Positions 46,101 through 56,488 of a DNA stretch of 64,000 bases are shown here, in pieces. Source of the stretch: Anolis sagrei (lineage: Eukaryota > Chordata > Lepidosauria > Squamata > Anolidae); the NCBI RefSeq assembly GCF_037176765.1, contig NC_090030.1, positions 24,893,378 through 24,957,377 of the forward strand, read 5' to 3'. The translations under genes and the position numbers were made by a program. Numbering within the stretch: position 1 is the first letter of the stretch; every line of letters begins with the position of its first letter. The notes beneath the pieces are model-generated. The model made no database searches. It was not told the origin of the DNA and saw only the letters and a list, made by a program, of their open reading frames with translations.

Positions 46101-49073
46101 AAAACTTCGGTGAGGTGGATCTGGAATTGGTTAAATGGGCGAACCCAGAGGGTGATTCTCCCCAATGCTTCCTCTTCATCCTGGAAAGAAGTGACGAGCG
46201 GAGGGCCACAAACAGGGTTCTGTCCTGGGCCCGGTCCTGTTCAGGATCTTTATTAATGACTGATGTGCGGGTACGGCTGTACCAGGAGCTCCAACTTCCT
46301 TTTCTTTCTTTGAGTATTTGCGTGTATTCAAAAGTTCCATGCATTTTGCAGTAAGGTGGCTTCCCTTGATTTGCAGCCACCTGCCTATCATTGTTGGGTT
46401 TTGTAGTTCCGCCCCTTTCCCCAGGGTTCAGGAAGGAAAGGGAGCCATTTTAGCTCAGTCTTATAGTTGAAAGCTTAGCTACAGGATGTGAATCAGCTCC
46501 ACCTGTAGAGAAGCTTTGTTTCTTATGAAATTCCGGGGGAAAACAGTTCCAAAGGACTCCATCTGGAGAATCTACAAAGCCTTGACTGGTAGGTCTACTC
46601 GGGACCCAAGAAGCATTTTGGAGCCGGGAGTAGAGCCCACACTAGCAAAGTTTAGAAAGTAGATCGCCCAAGGAGGGTTAAAAAGGGTTTTCCTCTTAAA
46701 GAAAAGAAACAGTTCACAAAAGCCAGTTGCCTGTCCCTTGTGGACAAGATTAAGAAAGCCACCAGTTGATTCAAAGCCTTGAAGTATTTGTTTGACCTGT
46801 TGAAGATCTGAGAAGAATTTGATTGTTTTGTTGAAGACCTAAGCAATAATAAAGGACTTTGTTAAGCTTTTCAAGCTTTTAAAGACTCTGTATAGGAAAA
46901 TCCTTAGGGCCTCTCACTCGAGGCACCCTGGCTTCCCGCTGGGCACAAAGAGCACGTCCTGTTCAAAAGCCAATTGCTATAGGCTCAGCGTGTGACAGCA
47001 CAACTTAGATGAAGGGTTAGAAGGCATGATCATCAAGTTTGCAGAAGACACCAAATTGGGAGGGATAGCCAATACTCCAGAAGACAGGAGCAGGATACAA
47101 AATGATCTTGACAGATTAGAGAGATGGGACAAAACTAACAAAATGAAGTTCAACAGGGACAAATGCAAGATACTCCACTTAGGCAGAAAAAAACAAATGC
47201 AAAGATACAGAATGGGGGACAATAACTGGCTCAAGAGCAGTACGTGTAAAAAAGATCTTGGAGTCCTCGTGGACAACAAGTTAAACATGAGCCAACAATG
47301 TGATGTGGCAGCAAAAAAAGCCAATGGGATTTTGGCCTGCATCAAGAGGAGCATAGTGTCTAGATCCAGGGAAGTAATGCTACCCCTCTATTCTGCTTTG
47401 GTTAGACCACACCTGGAATATTGTGTCCAATTCTGGGCACCACAATTGAAGAAAGATATTGACAAGCTGGAATGTGTCCAGAGGAGGGCGACTAAAATGA
47501 TCAAGGGTCTGGAGAACAAGCCCTATGAAGAGTGGCTTAAAGGAAGCAGAGAACAAGCTTGCTCCCTCCTCTCTGTGACTTCCTCTCACATATTTATACA
47601 TTGCTATCATATCTCCTCTCAGCCTTCTCTTCTTCAGGCTAAACATGCCCAGCTATTTAAGGGCTTGTTCTCCAGACCCTTGATCATTTTAGTTGTTATA
47701 ATGTTTTAGCTGATGTGACATGCTTTAAGGCACCATGGAGGTCCGATCGTAAGCCACCTTGAATCCCCCTCGCGGTAGAGAAAGGCGGTATATAAATAAG
47801 GTAAATAAATAAATAAGGCCATGCACCTTCTCTTCAAAAGAATGCTGGTACCTCACCAAACTACAAATCCCAGGATCCATTAAGCATGGCAATTTAATTA
47901 GAGATGCGGTCCCTCAAAGAGAAGCTCCTGAAGCAGCTTCCCCTTTGGCTTTGGCTCAACACTAAGATCACTGTATGATGCGAATCTAATTAACATCCTG
48001 ATTCTGGCAAGATCATTTTGAAATGGCAGGGAAGAGGTCTGAGTAAAAGAAACAAAGAGCGGTCCGGAGGTCTCAAAAGCACGGATCTTATTTCCAGCTG
48101 GGACTCTGGTGAGGAGTTGTGTCCAAATGCACCAGAGCCCCGATATAGGTGTTGACTATGGCTTTTATATCCTCCAATTGCAGTCAAAGAACATGCTTCT
48201 ACATATATTGACATCATTCTCTGCGTCATTTTAGCATCATAGGAATATTAAATTCTACCTTTCAACACATGAAAGGCATGTCTCTGTGTCTTTCTAAAGA
48301 GCAAGCATGCAGCTTATATTCATCAATCAAGGGGCCTACTTTGAGTTGTCAGGAGAAAGGAGATATAGGCTCTCCTTACTTAGTACCAATCTCTCTCTCT
48401 CTGGGATGTACAGATAACATGCCCCCCTTTTCCTCCCTCCTGCCCATGCCTTGGACACAGATCTCCTTTGGCATTCTTTCTAATACAGAGAGAGAACCTG
48501 ATTTTTCTATACATTTCAGTGCTTGTAAAGTACATATAATTTATGCATAAATAAATATCTATTTTTCCAATATCTCCTCATCAATTTAGCCCAATAAGGT
48601 GAGCATTAGATTTGAATAAATATGGGTAGATCATTACTGTTGGGGTCACTGATGATGATGGATGTGTTTTCCAGATCGAATCCCGCAAGAGGGTTGCCAA
48701 AACAGTCCTGGTCTTGGTCGGCTTGTTTGCTCTCTGCTGGCTCCCAAACCACATCCTCTACCTGTACCGCTCCTTCACGTACCACGCCTCCATCGACACC
48801 TCTGCCTTCCACCTGGTGGCCACCATCTTCTCCCGGGCCTTGGCCTTCAGCAACTCCTGCGTCAACCCTTTTGCGCTCTATTGGCTCAGCAAGGGTTTCC
48901 GCCAGCATTTCAAGAAGGAGGTGATGTGCTGTAAGCGCAAGGCCCCCACCACACGCCGCCCGAGCATCACCCAGAACTACACGCCGACCAGGACGATGTC
49001 AGTAACTGGCTCTGAAATCAGCGTCACTTTCCTCACAGATTACAGCATCACAAAAGAAGAGGAGAGTGTTTAA
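34517..49073 (+). CDS. BRS3: Bombesin receptor subtype-3-like GPCR, complete, 3 exons
   Basis: This is a class A peptide GPCR of the bombesin/GRP family at the plasma membrane (Gq-coupled in the known members). Exons 34517-34950, 41740-42091 and 48675-49073 join in frame to 394 residues; human BRS3 has 399. An N-glycosylation site at N18 aligns with the human N-terminus when translation starts at 34517, which also has A at -3. A further in-frame ATG lies upstream at 34496 but has C at -3. Visible motifs: Cys120-Cys203 disulfide pair, DRY at 144-146, CWLP at 283-286, NPFALY at 326-331, and Cys347-348 for palmitoylation. Long stretches such as [16 protein letters not shown] are identical to human BRS3. 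Intron phases (2, then 0) and the three-exon layout match the bombesin receptor family. The introns of 6.8 and 6.6 kb are full of transposons. It has no visible damage. Confidence 0.96.
34985..35124 (+). repeat. GGAA purine array, left part
   Basis: (GGAA)n then GGAGACAATAAGGAAGGAAG and GAAATAGGAAGATAACGG, a unit also present in 36635-37416 beyond the hAT insertion. Confidence 0.92.
35141..35749 (-). mobile_element. L2-type LINE 3' end
   Basis: Minus-strand [23 protein letters not shown] to [10 protein letters not shown] and a 3' UTR with CCCTGCCCTTCTCAACCC in + orientation. Confidence 0.88.
35930..36275. repeat. Long inverted repeat with (GA)n/(CT)n centre
   Basis: Arms of about 115 bp: 35936-36065 holds AAAAGTCACCTCTTCTCCTG and CCATTGGGACCAAGAGAGAG. 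36150-36270 holds their reverse complements (CTCTTGGTCCCAATGG, AGAAGAGGTGACTTTTGG). The spacer is about 90 bp. Confidence 0.85.
36635..37416 (+). repeat. GGAA purine array, right part
   Basis: A/G-only stretches with a higher-order unit: GGTGATGATGAGGAAGG recurs at about 36807, 37023 and 37255 (steps of about 216 and 232). Confidence 0.93.
37417..37727 (+). mobile_element. Helitron 5' end fused to a SPIN-like right end
   Basis: TCTATATAAATAAAAATGG starts directly after the purine array. A module unit follows, then GTGTTTTCTGATGGCCTTTG and GGTTGAGAAACGCTG, a SPIN-like right terminus. Confidence 0.7.
37728..38190. other. BRS3 intron 1 sequence without recognised features
   Basis: No gene or clear repeat seen apart from short tetranucleotide runs (ATAC, AGAC) near 37750-37800. 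Confidence 0.4.
38191..38330 (+). mobile_element. Sauria SINE 5' fragment
   Basis: GGAGCCCCTGGTGGTGCAGC, ACCACTGAGCTGCTGAATTT and TTCTGCCAACCAAGTAGTTT; cut before the central block. Confidence 0.85.
38331..39282 (+). mobile_element. L2-type LINE 3' pieces (two copies)
   Basis: 38331-38620 has a start of an RT C-terminus (GTGGTCCACGCTCTCGTCAC) and a tail with (AAAT)n. 38621-39282 is a second copy (GACGAGAGACAAGGCCTTC, CGCCCTGAGTCTCCTTCGGG) with its own tail. Confidence 0.85.
39283..39358 (+). mobile_element. Sauria SINE middle fragment
   Basis: AGTAGATCAATAGGTACCAC and CATGCAGTCATGTCAGCCAC. Confidence 0.8.
39359..41458 (+). repeat. Large purine-strand minisatellite in BRS3 intron 1
   Basis: About 2.1 kb of GAAAGGTAGGTAGGAAAC / GAGAGGGAAGGAGAAAAAG units. 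A higher-order unit of about 341-345 bp is seen: the GCAAGGTAGATAGGAAAGAG block recurs at about 39560, 39901 and 40246. A 75-bp non-repetitive island lies at 40876-40950. The 582-codon reading frame on the other strand is an artefact. Confidence 0.95.
41740..42091 (+). CDS. BRS3: BRS3 exon 2
   Basis: Begins after CTCAG with the last base of the DRY Arg codon, then YKAIVKPLE. It encodes TM4, loop 2 with Cys203, TM5 and the first part of loop 3 (HARKQ). The donor GTGGGT starts at 42092. Confidence 0.96.
42301..42650 (-). mobile_element. Penelope-like element end
   Basis: TTCCACAGATATATAAACCC, GATGCTTGCCATAGATGCAG and GAAAGCCTTCGACAA, matching 16378-16723. Confidence 0.8.
43092..43360 (-). mobile_element. 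L2-type LINE 3' tail
   Basis: (TTTA)n, ACCGCCATTCTCAGCCCGTT and ACTCATGGCGGTGTACAAAT. Confidence 0.8.
44829..45481 (+). mobile_element. hAT element (CAGGGGTCCTCAAAC ends), copy 1
   Basis: Left CAGGGGTCCTCAAACTAAGG, right CTTTGAGGACCCCTG. Target repeats CTCTAGAC and CTCTAATC (6 of 8 match). An L2 tail and another repeat (about 45008-45300) are inserted. Confidence 0.8.
45865..47694 (+). mobile_element. CR1 LINE with solo LTR insertion and fold-back end
   Basis: Encodes [40 protein letters not shown], then after the [22 protein letters not shown] and [13 protein letters not shown]. At 47541 it switches to reversed CR1 sequence (47548-47693). Confidence 0.88.
46264..47002 (+). mobile_element. 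Solo LTR fossil inside CR1
   Basis: Starts TGTGCGGGTACGGCTGTACC, ends GTGACAGCACA, with flanks ACTGA and ACTTA. CR1 sequence resumes directly after it. Same family as 11254-12404. No internal region. Confidence 0.8.
47695..47815 (+). mobile_element. LINE 3' tail (L2-like)
   Basis: AAGCCACCTTGAATCCCCCT, AGAAAGGCGGTATATAAATA and (AAAT)n. Confidence 0.7.
47816..48674. other. BRS3 intron 2 end, possibly with an LTR fossil
   Basis: No gene. 48010-48250 has an LTR-like look (reverse-strand AATAAG signal, GC-rich then AT-rich) but no ends were found. The rest looks unique. Confidence 0.35.
48675..49073 (+). CDS. BRS3: BRS3 exon 3
   Basis: Begins after TTCCAG with [12 protein letters not shown] and encodes TM6, TM7 and the whole cytoplasmic tail, ending in TAA. 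The tail ends ITKEEESV after an EISVTF block also seen in the mammalian receptor (EISVTS). Confidence 0.96.
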   Translation: MESRKRVAKTVLVLVGLFALCWLPNHILYLYRSFTYHASIDTSAFHLVATIFSRALAFSNSCVNPFALYWLSKGFRQHFKKEVMCCKRKAPTTRRPSITQNYTPTRTMSVTGSEISVTFLTDYSITKEEESV

Positions 49074-49484
49074 CTCCGTTGGATTTGAGAAGTAGTGAAG
49101 AGTTCCACCACCCAAGGATGCTGAGATCCAGACCAAAACTGGAGCGACACTCGAGTCAGATCTCTGCATCTGTACGCTGCCATGTAATGCCGATTAACTG
49201 CTTTGATCTGTATTACATGGCAGGGTGTAATCCACTTCAATGCAGTGAAACTAGGCATGGGAAAACTTTCTAACTTGGGGGATGCATAGTGGGCTAGAAT
49301 GGGCCAGGAAAGAGTGGGTTCTCCCCAAGTCCTCTCCCTGCCTTTTCCTCCCCTTGTGTAGGCAGAAAGTCAAGGAAAGACGGAAAATATTTGGATCCCA
49401 AAAGGGTTGGCCTTGGTCAGGATGAGATGATGGACGGTTGAGACCAAGTGTATCCATCAGACCCATATTGTCTACTCCTGATAT

Positions 49485-49830
49485 AGAATCATAGAATCCT
49501 AGAGTTGGAAGAGACCCTCTAGGGCCATCCAGTCCAACCCCCTGCCATGCAAAAAGGCACGCTCAATAGACAGCCTCTGCGGAAAAGCCTCCATAGAAGG
49601 AGAGTCCACCACTCTCCCAGGTGGCCTATAGCACTCTCCAGGAAGTTCTTCATAATCTTTTCAGTCAACTTTATTTCCCTTCCATTTGAACCCATTGCTC
49701 CCTTGTGTCCTGGTCTCTAAAGCAGCAGAAAGTTAGTTTCCCCCCTCCCCGCTTCCTCCTCAATGGGACATCCTTTGAAATCTTGAAATATGGTTCTCAT
49801 GTTCCCTCTCCAACTTCACTTCTCCAAGAT
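49485..49830 (-). mobile_element. CR1 LINE 3' end
   Basis: Starts ATAGAATCATAGAATCCTAG, then GAGTTGGAAGAGACCCTCTA and GGCCATCCAGTCCAACCCCC. Confidence 0.9.
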
Positions 49831-49844
49831 AAACATCCCCCAGG

Positions 49845-51140
49845 AAGAAAGGAGGAAGGAAAAAGAGAAGGAAAGAAGGAAGGTGGAAGGGAATGGAGGG
49901 AGCTAGGGAGGAAATGGAGGGAGCTAGGGAGGGAAGGGAGAGAGGGAGGAAAGGAGGGAGGGAGGAAAAAGAATAGGAAGGAAAGACAAAATGGAAGGAA
50001 GTGAAGGAGGAAGAGAATGATGGATGGATGGAAGGGTGAAAGGGAATAGAGGGAGGGAGGGAAGGTAAGGAGGGAGGGAGGGAGGAAAAAGATATGGAAG
50101 GAAAGACAAAAGGGAAGGGAGGGAGGGAAGGTAAGGAGGGAGGGAGGAAAAGGGGAGGGAGGGAGGAAGAGAACAATGGATGGATGGAAGGGTGGAAGGG
50201 AATGGAGGGAGGAAGGGAAGGTAAGGAGGGAGGGAGGAAAAAGTTATGGAAGGAAAGACAAAACGGAAGGAAGGGAGGAAGAGAATGATGGATGGATGGA
50301 AGGGTGGAAGGGAATGGAGGGAGGGAGGGAAGGTAAGGAGGGAGGGAGGAAAAGGTTATGGAAGGAAAGACAAAACGGAAGGAAGGGAGGAAGAGAATGA
50401 TGGATGGATGGAAGGGTGGAAGAGAATGGAGGGAGGGAGGGAAAGTAAGGAGGGAGGGAGGAAAAAGATATGGAAGGAAAGACAAAAGGAAGGGAGGAAG
50501 GGAGGAAAAGAAGGATAGAAGGAAGGGTGGAAGGTAAAGGAGAGGGGAAGGCAGGGAGAAAGAGGGGACAGAGGAAAGAGAGAAGTAAAGAAAGACAAAA
50601 AGGAAAGATGGGAGGGAGGGAGAGAATAATGGATGCATGGAAGGGTGGAAGGGAATGGAGGGAAGGAAGGTAAGGAGGGAGGGAAGGAGGAAAAATATAC
50701 GGTAGGAAAGACAAAATGGGAGGGAGGGAGGAAGAGAATGATGGATGGATGGATGGATGGATGGAAGGAAGGCTGGAAGGGAATGGAGGGAGGGAAGGTA
50801 AGGAGGGAGGGAGGAAAAGATATGGAAGACAAAAGGGAGGGAAGGAAGGGAGGAAAAGAAGGATAGAAGGAAGAGTGAAAGGTAAAGGAGAGGGCAAGGC
50901 AGGGAGAAAGGGCGGATGGAGGAAAGAGAGAAGGAAGGAAAAACAAACAGGAGGGAGGAAGGGAACGATGGATGGATGGATGGAAGGAAGAGAAGAAAGG
51001 AATAGAGGGAGGGAGGGAAGGGAAGGAGGGAGGAAAGAGAGAAGGAAGGAAAGACAAAGGGGAAGGAAGTAAGGCAGGGAGGGAGGAAGAGAAGGATGGA
51101 AAGGAAGGGGGAAGGGAATGGAGAGAGGGAGAGAGGAAGT
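49845..51140 (+). repeat. Purine-strand minisatellite downstream of BRS3
   Basis: GGAGGGAGGGAGGAAAAAG, ATGGAAGGAAAGACAAAA and ATGATGGATGGATGGAAGG units repeat at roughly 118-120 bp in the middle part (for example 50287 and 50397). Ends in a short (GT)n. Confidence 0.94.
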
Positions 51141-51433
51141 AGGATATAGTGTGTGTGTGTATAATTTTTGTAAATAATATAAATACTACTACTACTAATA
51201 GTATGTCAAGGGGCTGGACTGGATGACCCTAGCAGTCCCTTCCAAGTCTATAGTTCTATAAAAAAATGTGAAATCCGAAATGTGAAATCCAAAACACTGG
51301 ATAAGGGATATCTAACGTGTACATTCTTGTTATGCTTTGATAGACTCATATGGCAACTTGTTTGAAAATGTTCCCAAACTCAGGGTTAGCTCTCCTACTT
51401 TCTAGCCCTGCACTTCCAGGCCTTGTTCTAATT

Positions 51434-51976
51434 CAGTGTTTCTCAACCTTCCTAATGTCGTGACCCCTTAATAGAGTTCCTCATGTTGTGGTGACCCCCA
51501 ACCATAACATTATTTTTGTTGCTACTTTATAACTGTAATTTTGCTACTGTTATGAGTCGTAATGTAAATATCTGATATGCAGGATGGATTTTCATTCAGT
51601 GCGCCAAATTTGGCACAAATACCCAACACTCCCAAATTTGAATACTGGTGGGGTTGGGGGGGGGGGGGTTGATTTGCCTTCAGACCTCATTACCTCTGAG
51701 GATGCTTGCCATAGATGCAGACAAAACGTCAGGAGAGAATGCCTCTAGAACATGGCCATATAGCCCAAAAAAACCTACAACAACCCAGTGATTCTGGCCA
51801 TGAAAGCCTTCGACAATATATTTGCCTTTTTTTCCAAAAAAGGGAAGGACAGGCGGAGAGATCTTCAGCCTTCTGTGCCAAAGGGGTTCCCAAGACCATC
51901 AGAAATGTGTGTTTTCTGATGGTCTTTGGTGATCCCTCTGAAACTCCCCTTGCAACACTCAGGTTGAGAAATGCTG
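51434..51976 (+). mobile_element. SPIN-like hAT with perfect 8-bp duplication
   Basis: CAGTGTTTCTCAACC at the left, GGTTGAGAAATGCTG at the right, flanked by TTCTAATT at 51426-51433 and 51977-51984. Contains a short module piece, a G-run and a Penelope-like insertion (51682-51822). Confidence 0.93.
51682..51822 (-). mobile_element. Penelope-like element end
   Basis: GATGCTTGCCATAGATGCAG, AATGCCTCTAGAACATGGCC and AAAGCCTTCGACAATA. Confidence 0.8.
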
Positions 51977-52127
51977 TTCTAATTTAAAGCAGAATCATGA
52001 AAAGAACTATTGCTGCGACGGTTGGGTACCTGGAAATGCCATTCACTCAAATGCCTCTCACTTTGTTATATTGCACCATTTGGGAGCGAAACCGCTCCCA
52101 AATGGTCTCCATGGTTCCTCCAAATGG

Positions 52128-53395
52128 AAATGCATGACCTTCTGGCAAACAAACTAGTCCAATGTGGGCTAGGCAAAATTACGGTGAGGTGGAGCTGTAA
52201 TTGGTTAAATGGATGAACCCAGAGGGTGCTTCTCCCCAAGGCTTCCTCTTCATCCTGGAAAGAAGTGACGAGTGGAGTGCCATCAGGAGGGTTCCGTCCT
52301 GGGCCCGGTCCTGATCAGGATCTTCATTACTGACTTAGATGAAGGGTTAGAAGGCAGGATCATCAAGTTTGCAGATGACACCAAATAGGGAGGGAGAGCC
52401 AATACTCCAGAGGACAGGAGCAGGATTCAAAACGATCTTGACAGATTAGAGAGATGATTGGCCAAAACTAACAAAATAAAGTTCAATGTATTGTTGAAGG
52501 CTTTCATGGCCGGAATCACTGGGTTGTTGTAGGTTTATCTGGGCTATATGGCCATGTTCTAGAGGCATTTTCTCTTGATGCAGGCAAAACGTAGCCTGGA
52601 AAAACCTACAACAACCCAAAATGAAGTTCAACAGTGACAAATGCAAGATACTCCACTTAGGCTGAAAAAAACAAAATGGGGGACGATGCCTGGCTCGAGA
52701 GCAGTATGTGTGAAAAAGATCTTGTAGTCCTCGTGGACAGCAAGTTAAACATGAGCCAACAATGTGATGTGGTGGCAAAAAAAGCCAATGGGATTTTGGC
52801 CTGCATCAATAGGAGCACAGTGTCTAGATCTAGAGAAGTAATGCTACCCCTCTATTCTGACTTGGTTAGACCACACCTGGAATATTGTGGGCATCACAAT
52901 TGAAGAGAGATATTGAGAAGCTGGAATGTGTCCAGAGGAAGGTAACTAAAATGATCAAGGGTCTGGAGAATAAGCCCTATGAAGAGCGGTTTAAAGAGCT
53001 GGGCATGTTTAGCCTGGAGAAGAGAAGGCTGAGAGGAGACATGATAGCCATATATAAATATGTGAGAGGAAGCCACAGGGAGGAGGGAGGAAGCTTGTTT
53101 TCTGCTTCCCTGGAGACTAGGACACGGAACAATGGCTTCAAACTACGAGAAAGGAGATTCCATCTGAACAGGTTGAGAAACATGAGGAAGAACTTCCTGA
53201 CTGTGAGAGGTGTTCAGCAGTGGAACTCTCTGCCCCGGAGTGTGGTGGAGGCTCCTTTGGAGGCTTTTAAACAGAAGCTGGATGGCCATCTGCCAGGAGT
53301 GCTTTGAATGCAATATTCCTGCTTCTTGGCAGGGGGTTGGACTGGATGGCCCATGAGGTCTCTTCCAACTCTAGGATTCTATGATTCTATGACCC
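52128..53395 (+). mobile_element. CR1 LINE, C-terminal half
   Basis: Pieces [34 protein letters not shown] and [20 protein letters not shown] to the ATTCTATGATTCTATGA tail. It has several frame breaks and a Penelope-like insertion. Confidence 0.9.
52487..52617 (+). mobile_element. Penelope-like element end with 14-bp duplication
   Basis: TGTATTGTTGAAGGCTTTCA to the end, flanked by AAAATAAAGTTCAA and AAAATGAAGTTCAA (52473-52486, 52618-52631). Confidence 0.85.
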
Positions 53396-53426
53396 GGAGA
53401 TATCTCTAAAAGCAGACGGTCTAAAG

Positions 53427-53786
53427 CAGGGATCTTCAAACTAAGGCCCGGGGGCCAGATGCGGCCCTCCAAGGTCATTTACCCGGCCCTCGCTCAGGGT
53501 CAACCTAAGTCTGAATTGACTTGAAAACACACAACAACAACAATCCTATCTCATCAGCCAAAAGCAGGCCCACACTTCCCATTGAAATACTAATAAGTTT
53601 ATATTTGTTAAAATGGTTCTTCATTTTAATTATTGCATTGTTTTTAAGTGTCTTTTGCACTACAAATAAGATATGTGCAGTGTGTGTAGGAATTCATTCA
53701 TGTTTTTTTTCAAATTATAACCTGGCCTTCCAACAGTTTGAGGGACTGTGACTTGGCCCTCTGCTTAAAAAGTTTGAGGACCCCTG
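53427..53786 (+). mobile_element. hAT element (CAGGGGTCCTCAAAC type), copy 2, perfect duplication
   Basis: CAGGGATCTTCAAACTAAGG to GTTTGAGGACCCCTG (360 bp), flanked by GTCTAAAG at 53419-53426 and 53787-53794. Confidence 0.94.
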
Positions 53787-54577
53787 GTCTAAAGGTTACT
53801 GTCAGTCTGTATATTTACATCATCCTGTGATAGCTTGTTGACCACACTTTTCAAAGCTTCCTCACTCCAGGATTTCCCTTCTTGGATTATTATGATGATG
53901 ATGATTATGAATATATTGATATATTTGCTCTTGGGATTTTGATCTTGAAACCCAAGTCACTGCATGCCTTTCCCACCAAAGAGGATCCGGTTTGATTTGC
54001 ACGGTATTTATTATGATTCATTTGCTAAACAAGAAACTTATGTGTAAATCTATATTCTATCTATATAAGTAAAAATATGTTTGCTTGTTTTTTTGTTCTA
54101 TCTACCTACCTATCTTTGTATGTATTTTTCATGATAACACCCAGGATGTTGGGAGTTGTAGTTCAACCCACATCCAGACAGCCGTGATGCCAAACAATGA
54201 TGGATCTGGACCAGCGGTGGCAAACATAACCCATTATTAATTTCCAACATTTCTACCCTGCCCTTCTCAACCCCTGAGGGGGGACTCAGAGTGGCTTACA
54301 CCAGCAACAATTCGATGCCACAACGTACAAAACAATTATAACAGATATAACAACAATTTAAAACAGTAAATAAAACAATGTTAAAAACCAACTTTAAATA
54401 CTGGCAGGGTTTGGTAGCAATGACAGAGCCTGATGGGAGTTGTAGTTCACCCATATGAGAAGAGTGCTGTGAACTCAAATGATGGTGGGTCTGGACCAAA
54501 CTTGGCACACAGACCCATCAAGACCCACTATAAATAATGGCAGGGTTTTGGGGGGCAATGACTGAGGATCATGGGAG
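53787..54577. repeat. Intergenic sequence with L2 tail and 137-type repeat units
   Basis: 53795-54060 shows nothing recognisable. After a TCTATATAAGTAAAAATATG stretch that may be a Helitron start come GGGAGTTGTAGTTCA units. An L2 tail (about 54232-54390, minus strand) is inserted. Confidence 0.5.
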
Positions 54578-54722
54578 TTGAAGTTTATTTATTTATTTTA
54601 TTTAGGGCTTTTCTATCCCGTCCTTTCTCAACCTCCGCAGAGGGACTCAGGACGGCTAACAAAGAGGCATCCCATGGCACCCACATCAAAACATAAATAT
54701 ACAATCAACAGCAATGTAATAA

Positions 54723-55602
54723 TCTATATATATATAAATGCTCTGTGTGTAATGAGTACCTTAAAAACAAAAGAACCAATGAATGAAATCACACCAAATT
54801 TGGCAACAAAATGTCTCACAACCATCACTCAAAAATTATGATTTTGTCATTTGAGAGTTGTAGTTGTTGGGATTTATAGTTCACCTATAATCAAAGAGCA
54901 TTCACCAACGTTGGAATTGACCCAAACATGGCACATAGGACTCCCATGACCAACAGAAAACACTAGGAGGGTTTTGACCTTGAGTTTGGGAGTTGTAGTT
55001 CACCTACATCTAGAGAGCACTGTGGACTCAAACAATGATGAATCTGGACCAAACTTGGCACAAATACTCAATATGCCCAAATATGAGCACAGATGGAGTT
55101 TAGGGGAAATAGACCTTTACATTTGCGAGTTGTAGTTATTGGGATTTATAGTTCATCTACAATCAGAGCATTCTGAACCCCACCAATAGAATTGGGGCAA
55201 ACTTCCCACACAGAATCCTCATGACCATCAGAAAATACTTAAGGCCATCCAGTCCAACTCCCTTTACAAGGGCAAGAAAACATAATCAAAGCCCTCCTGA
55301 CAGAGAGCCATCCAGCCATAGATCTAGATAGATAGATAGATCGATAGATAGATATCATTCACACACACACAGATGTAGTATCATAGATTTGAAAGGCACC
55401 CCTAAAGAAGGACAATTATGTGTTGCGTGTTCCAGAGTAGGCAAACCAATCTCCACATCAACACTGACAATGAAACAGCAAGAAATACTATTTACCCACA
55501 AGCATAAAGAAATTACATATATTAGAAACCAACACTTTCTCATTACTTTATATTCCAGATCACTAGACTGGGCCACAGCAATGCGTGGCAGGGGGCAGCT
55601 AG
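54723..55602 (+). mobile_element. Helitron, clean copy
   Basis: TCTATATATATATAAATGC after A; hairpin GCCACAGCAATGCGTGGC and CTAG before T. 880 bp with two module units and a (GATA)n stretch. Best reference copy in the window. Confidence 0.93.
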
Positions 55603-55824
55603 TAACAATATAAAACAGTATAAAACGTATGAACAATATAAATCAATATAAAAACAGACAACAAATAGTCAGTGGTTGCCGATTTAAATCATTATCCAAG
55701 GGCAGTCATCAGTTCTAAATAAGTCAACACGTCAGTAGGTCAGCCTATTCTCCAAAGGCCTGATCCCATAGCCAGGATTTTACTTGTTTCCGGAAGGTCA
55801 AGAGGGATGCAGCAGATCTAATTT

Positions 55825-56488
55825 TGTAGGGGCAATGAAACCAAAATATTTCCCAAAAAAGGCAGAAGCCCCCTTTCCAATTGGGAGGGCAAGGATGGAC
55901 ACGAAAGTTGAATCTTTTAAACTGCAAAAAAAAAAACCTATTTATTGCGTGGCCATAGCAATAACGACAAACAAGCATACAGGGATGCAATCAAAGGGTT
56001 TGTCGCAACCCCCAATGGGGCTGCACAGCATTTATAGTAAATGGTATATATTTTCATTGGTTCCTAAAGACAAATCATTTCATTGGTCTAAGTTAGCTAT
56101 ACAGTTGTTCATTTGTTGTTTATGATTTTGATTGACATTATAGCACAAGTGGGATACTAACAATGGCACAACTATAACATAACTATAGTCCATTGTTCTC
56201 TGACCATGACTGTATCTTATCTGTTAGTCTGTTGCAAACAGACTGGGAAACTTCAGAGCAACTGGGAAACTTGGGGGTTCTAACTAGCCAACAGCTAGCT
56301 GCTTTTGTCTGGATATACTGTTATCCTTGTATAGTAACTTCTTTTTTGGAGCACTGATTTCTCAAACAATCAGCATTTTCTGTAAACATAGGCCTACTGC
56401 AGAAATAAGCCAATACGGCAGTAAATCATGACATATGGGCATTGGGAAGATCTCTGAAAATTCCCTTTTTAAAACCACGTCCCCTCCA
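55825..56488. mobile_element. Solo LTR-like fossil
   Basis: Starts TGTAGGGG, ends CCCCTCCA, flanked by ATTT on both sides, inside the L2. Different family from the other LTRs here. No coding part. Confidence 0.65.
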
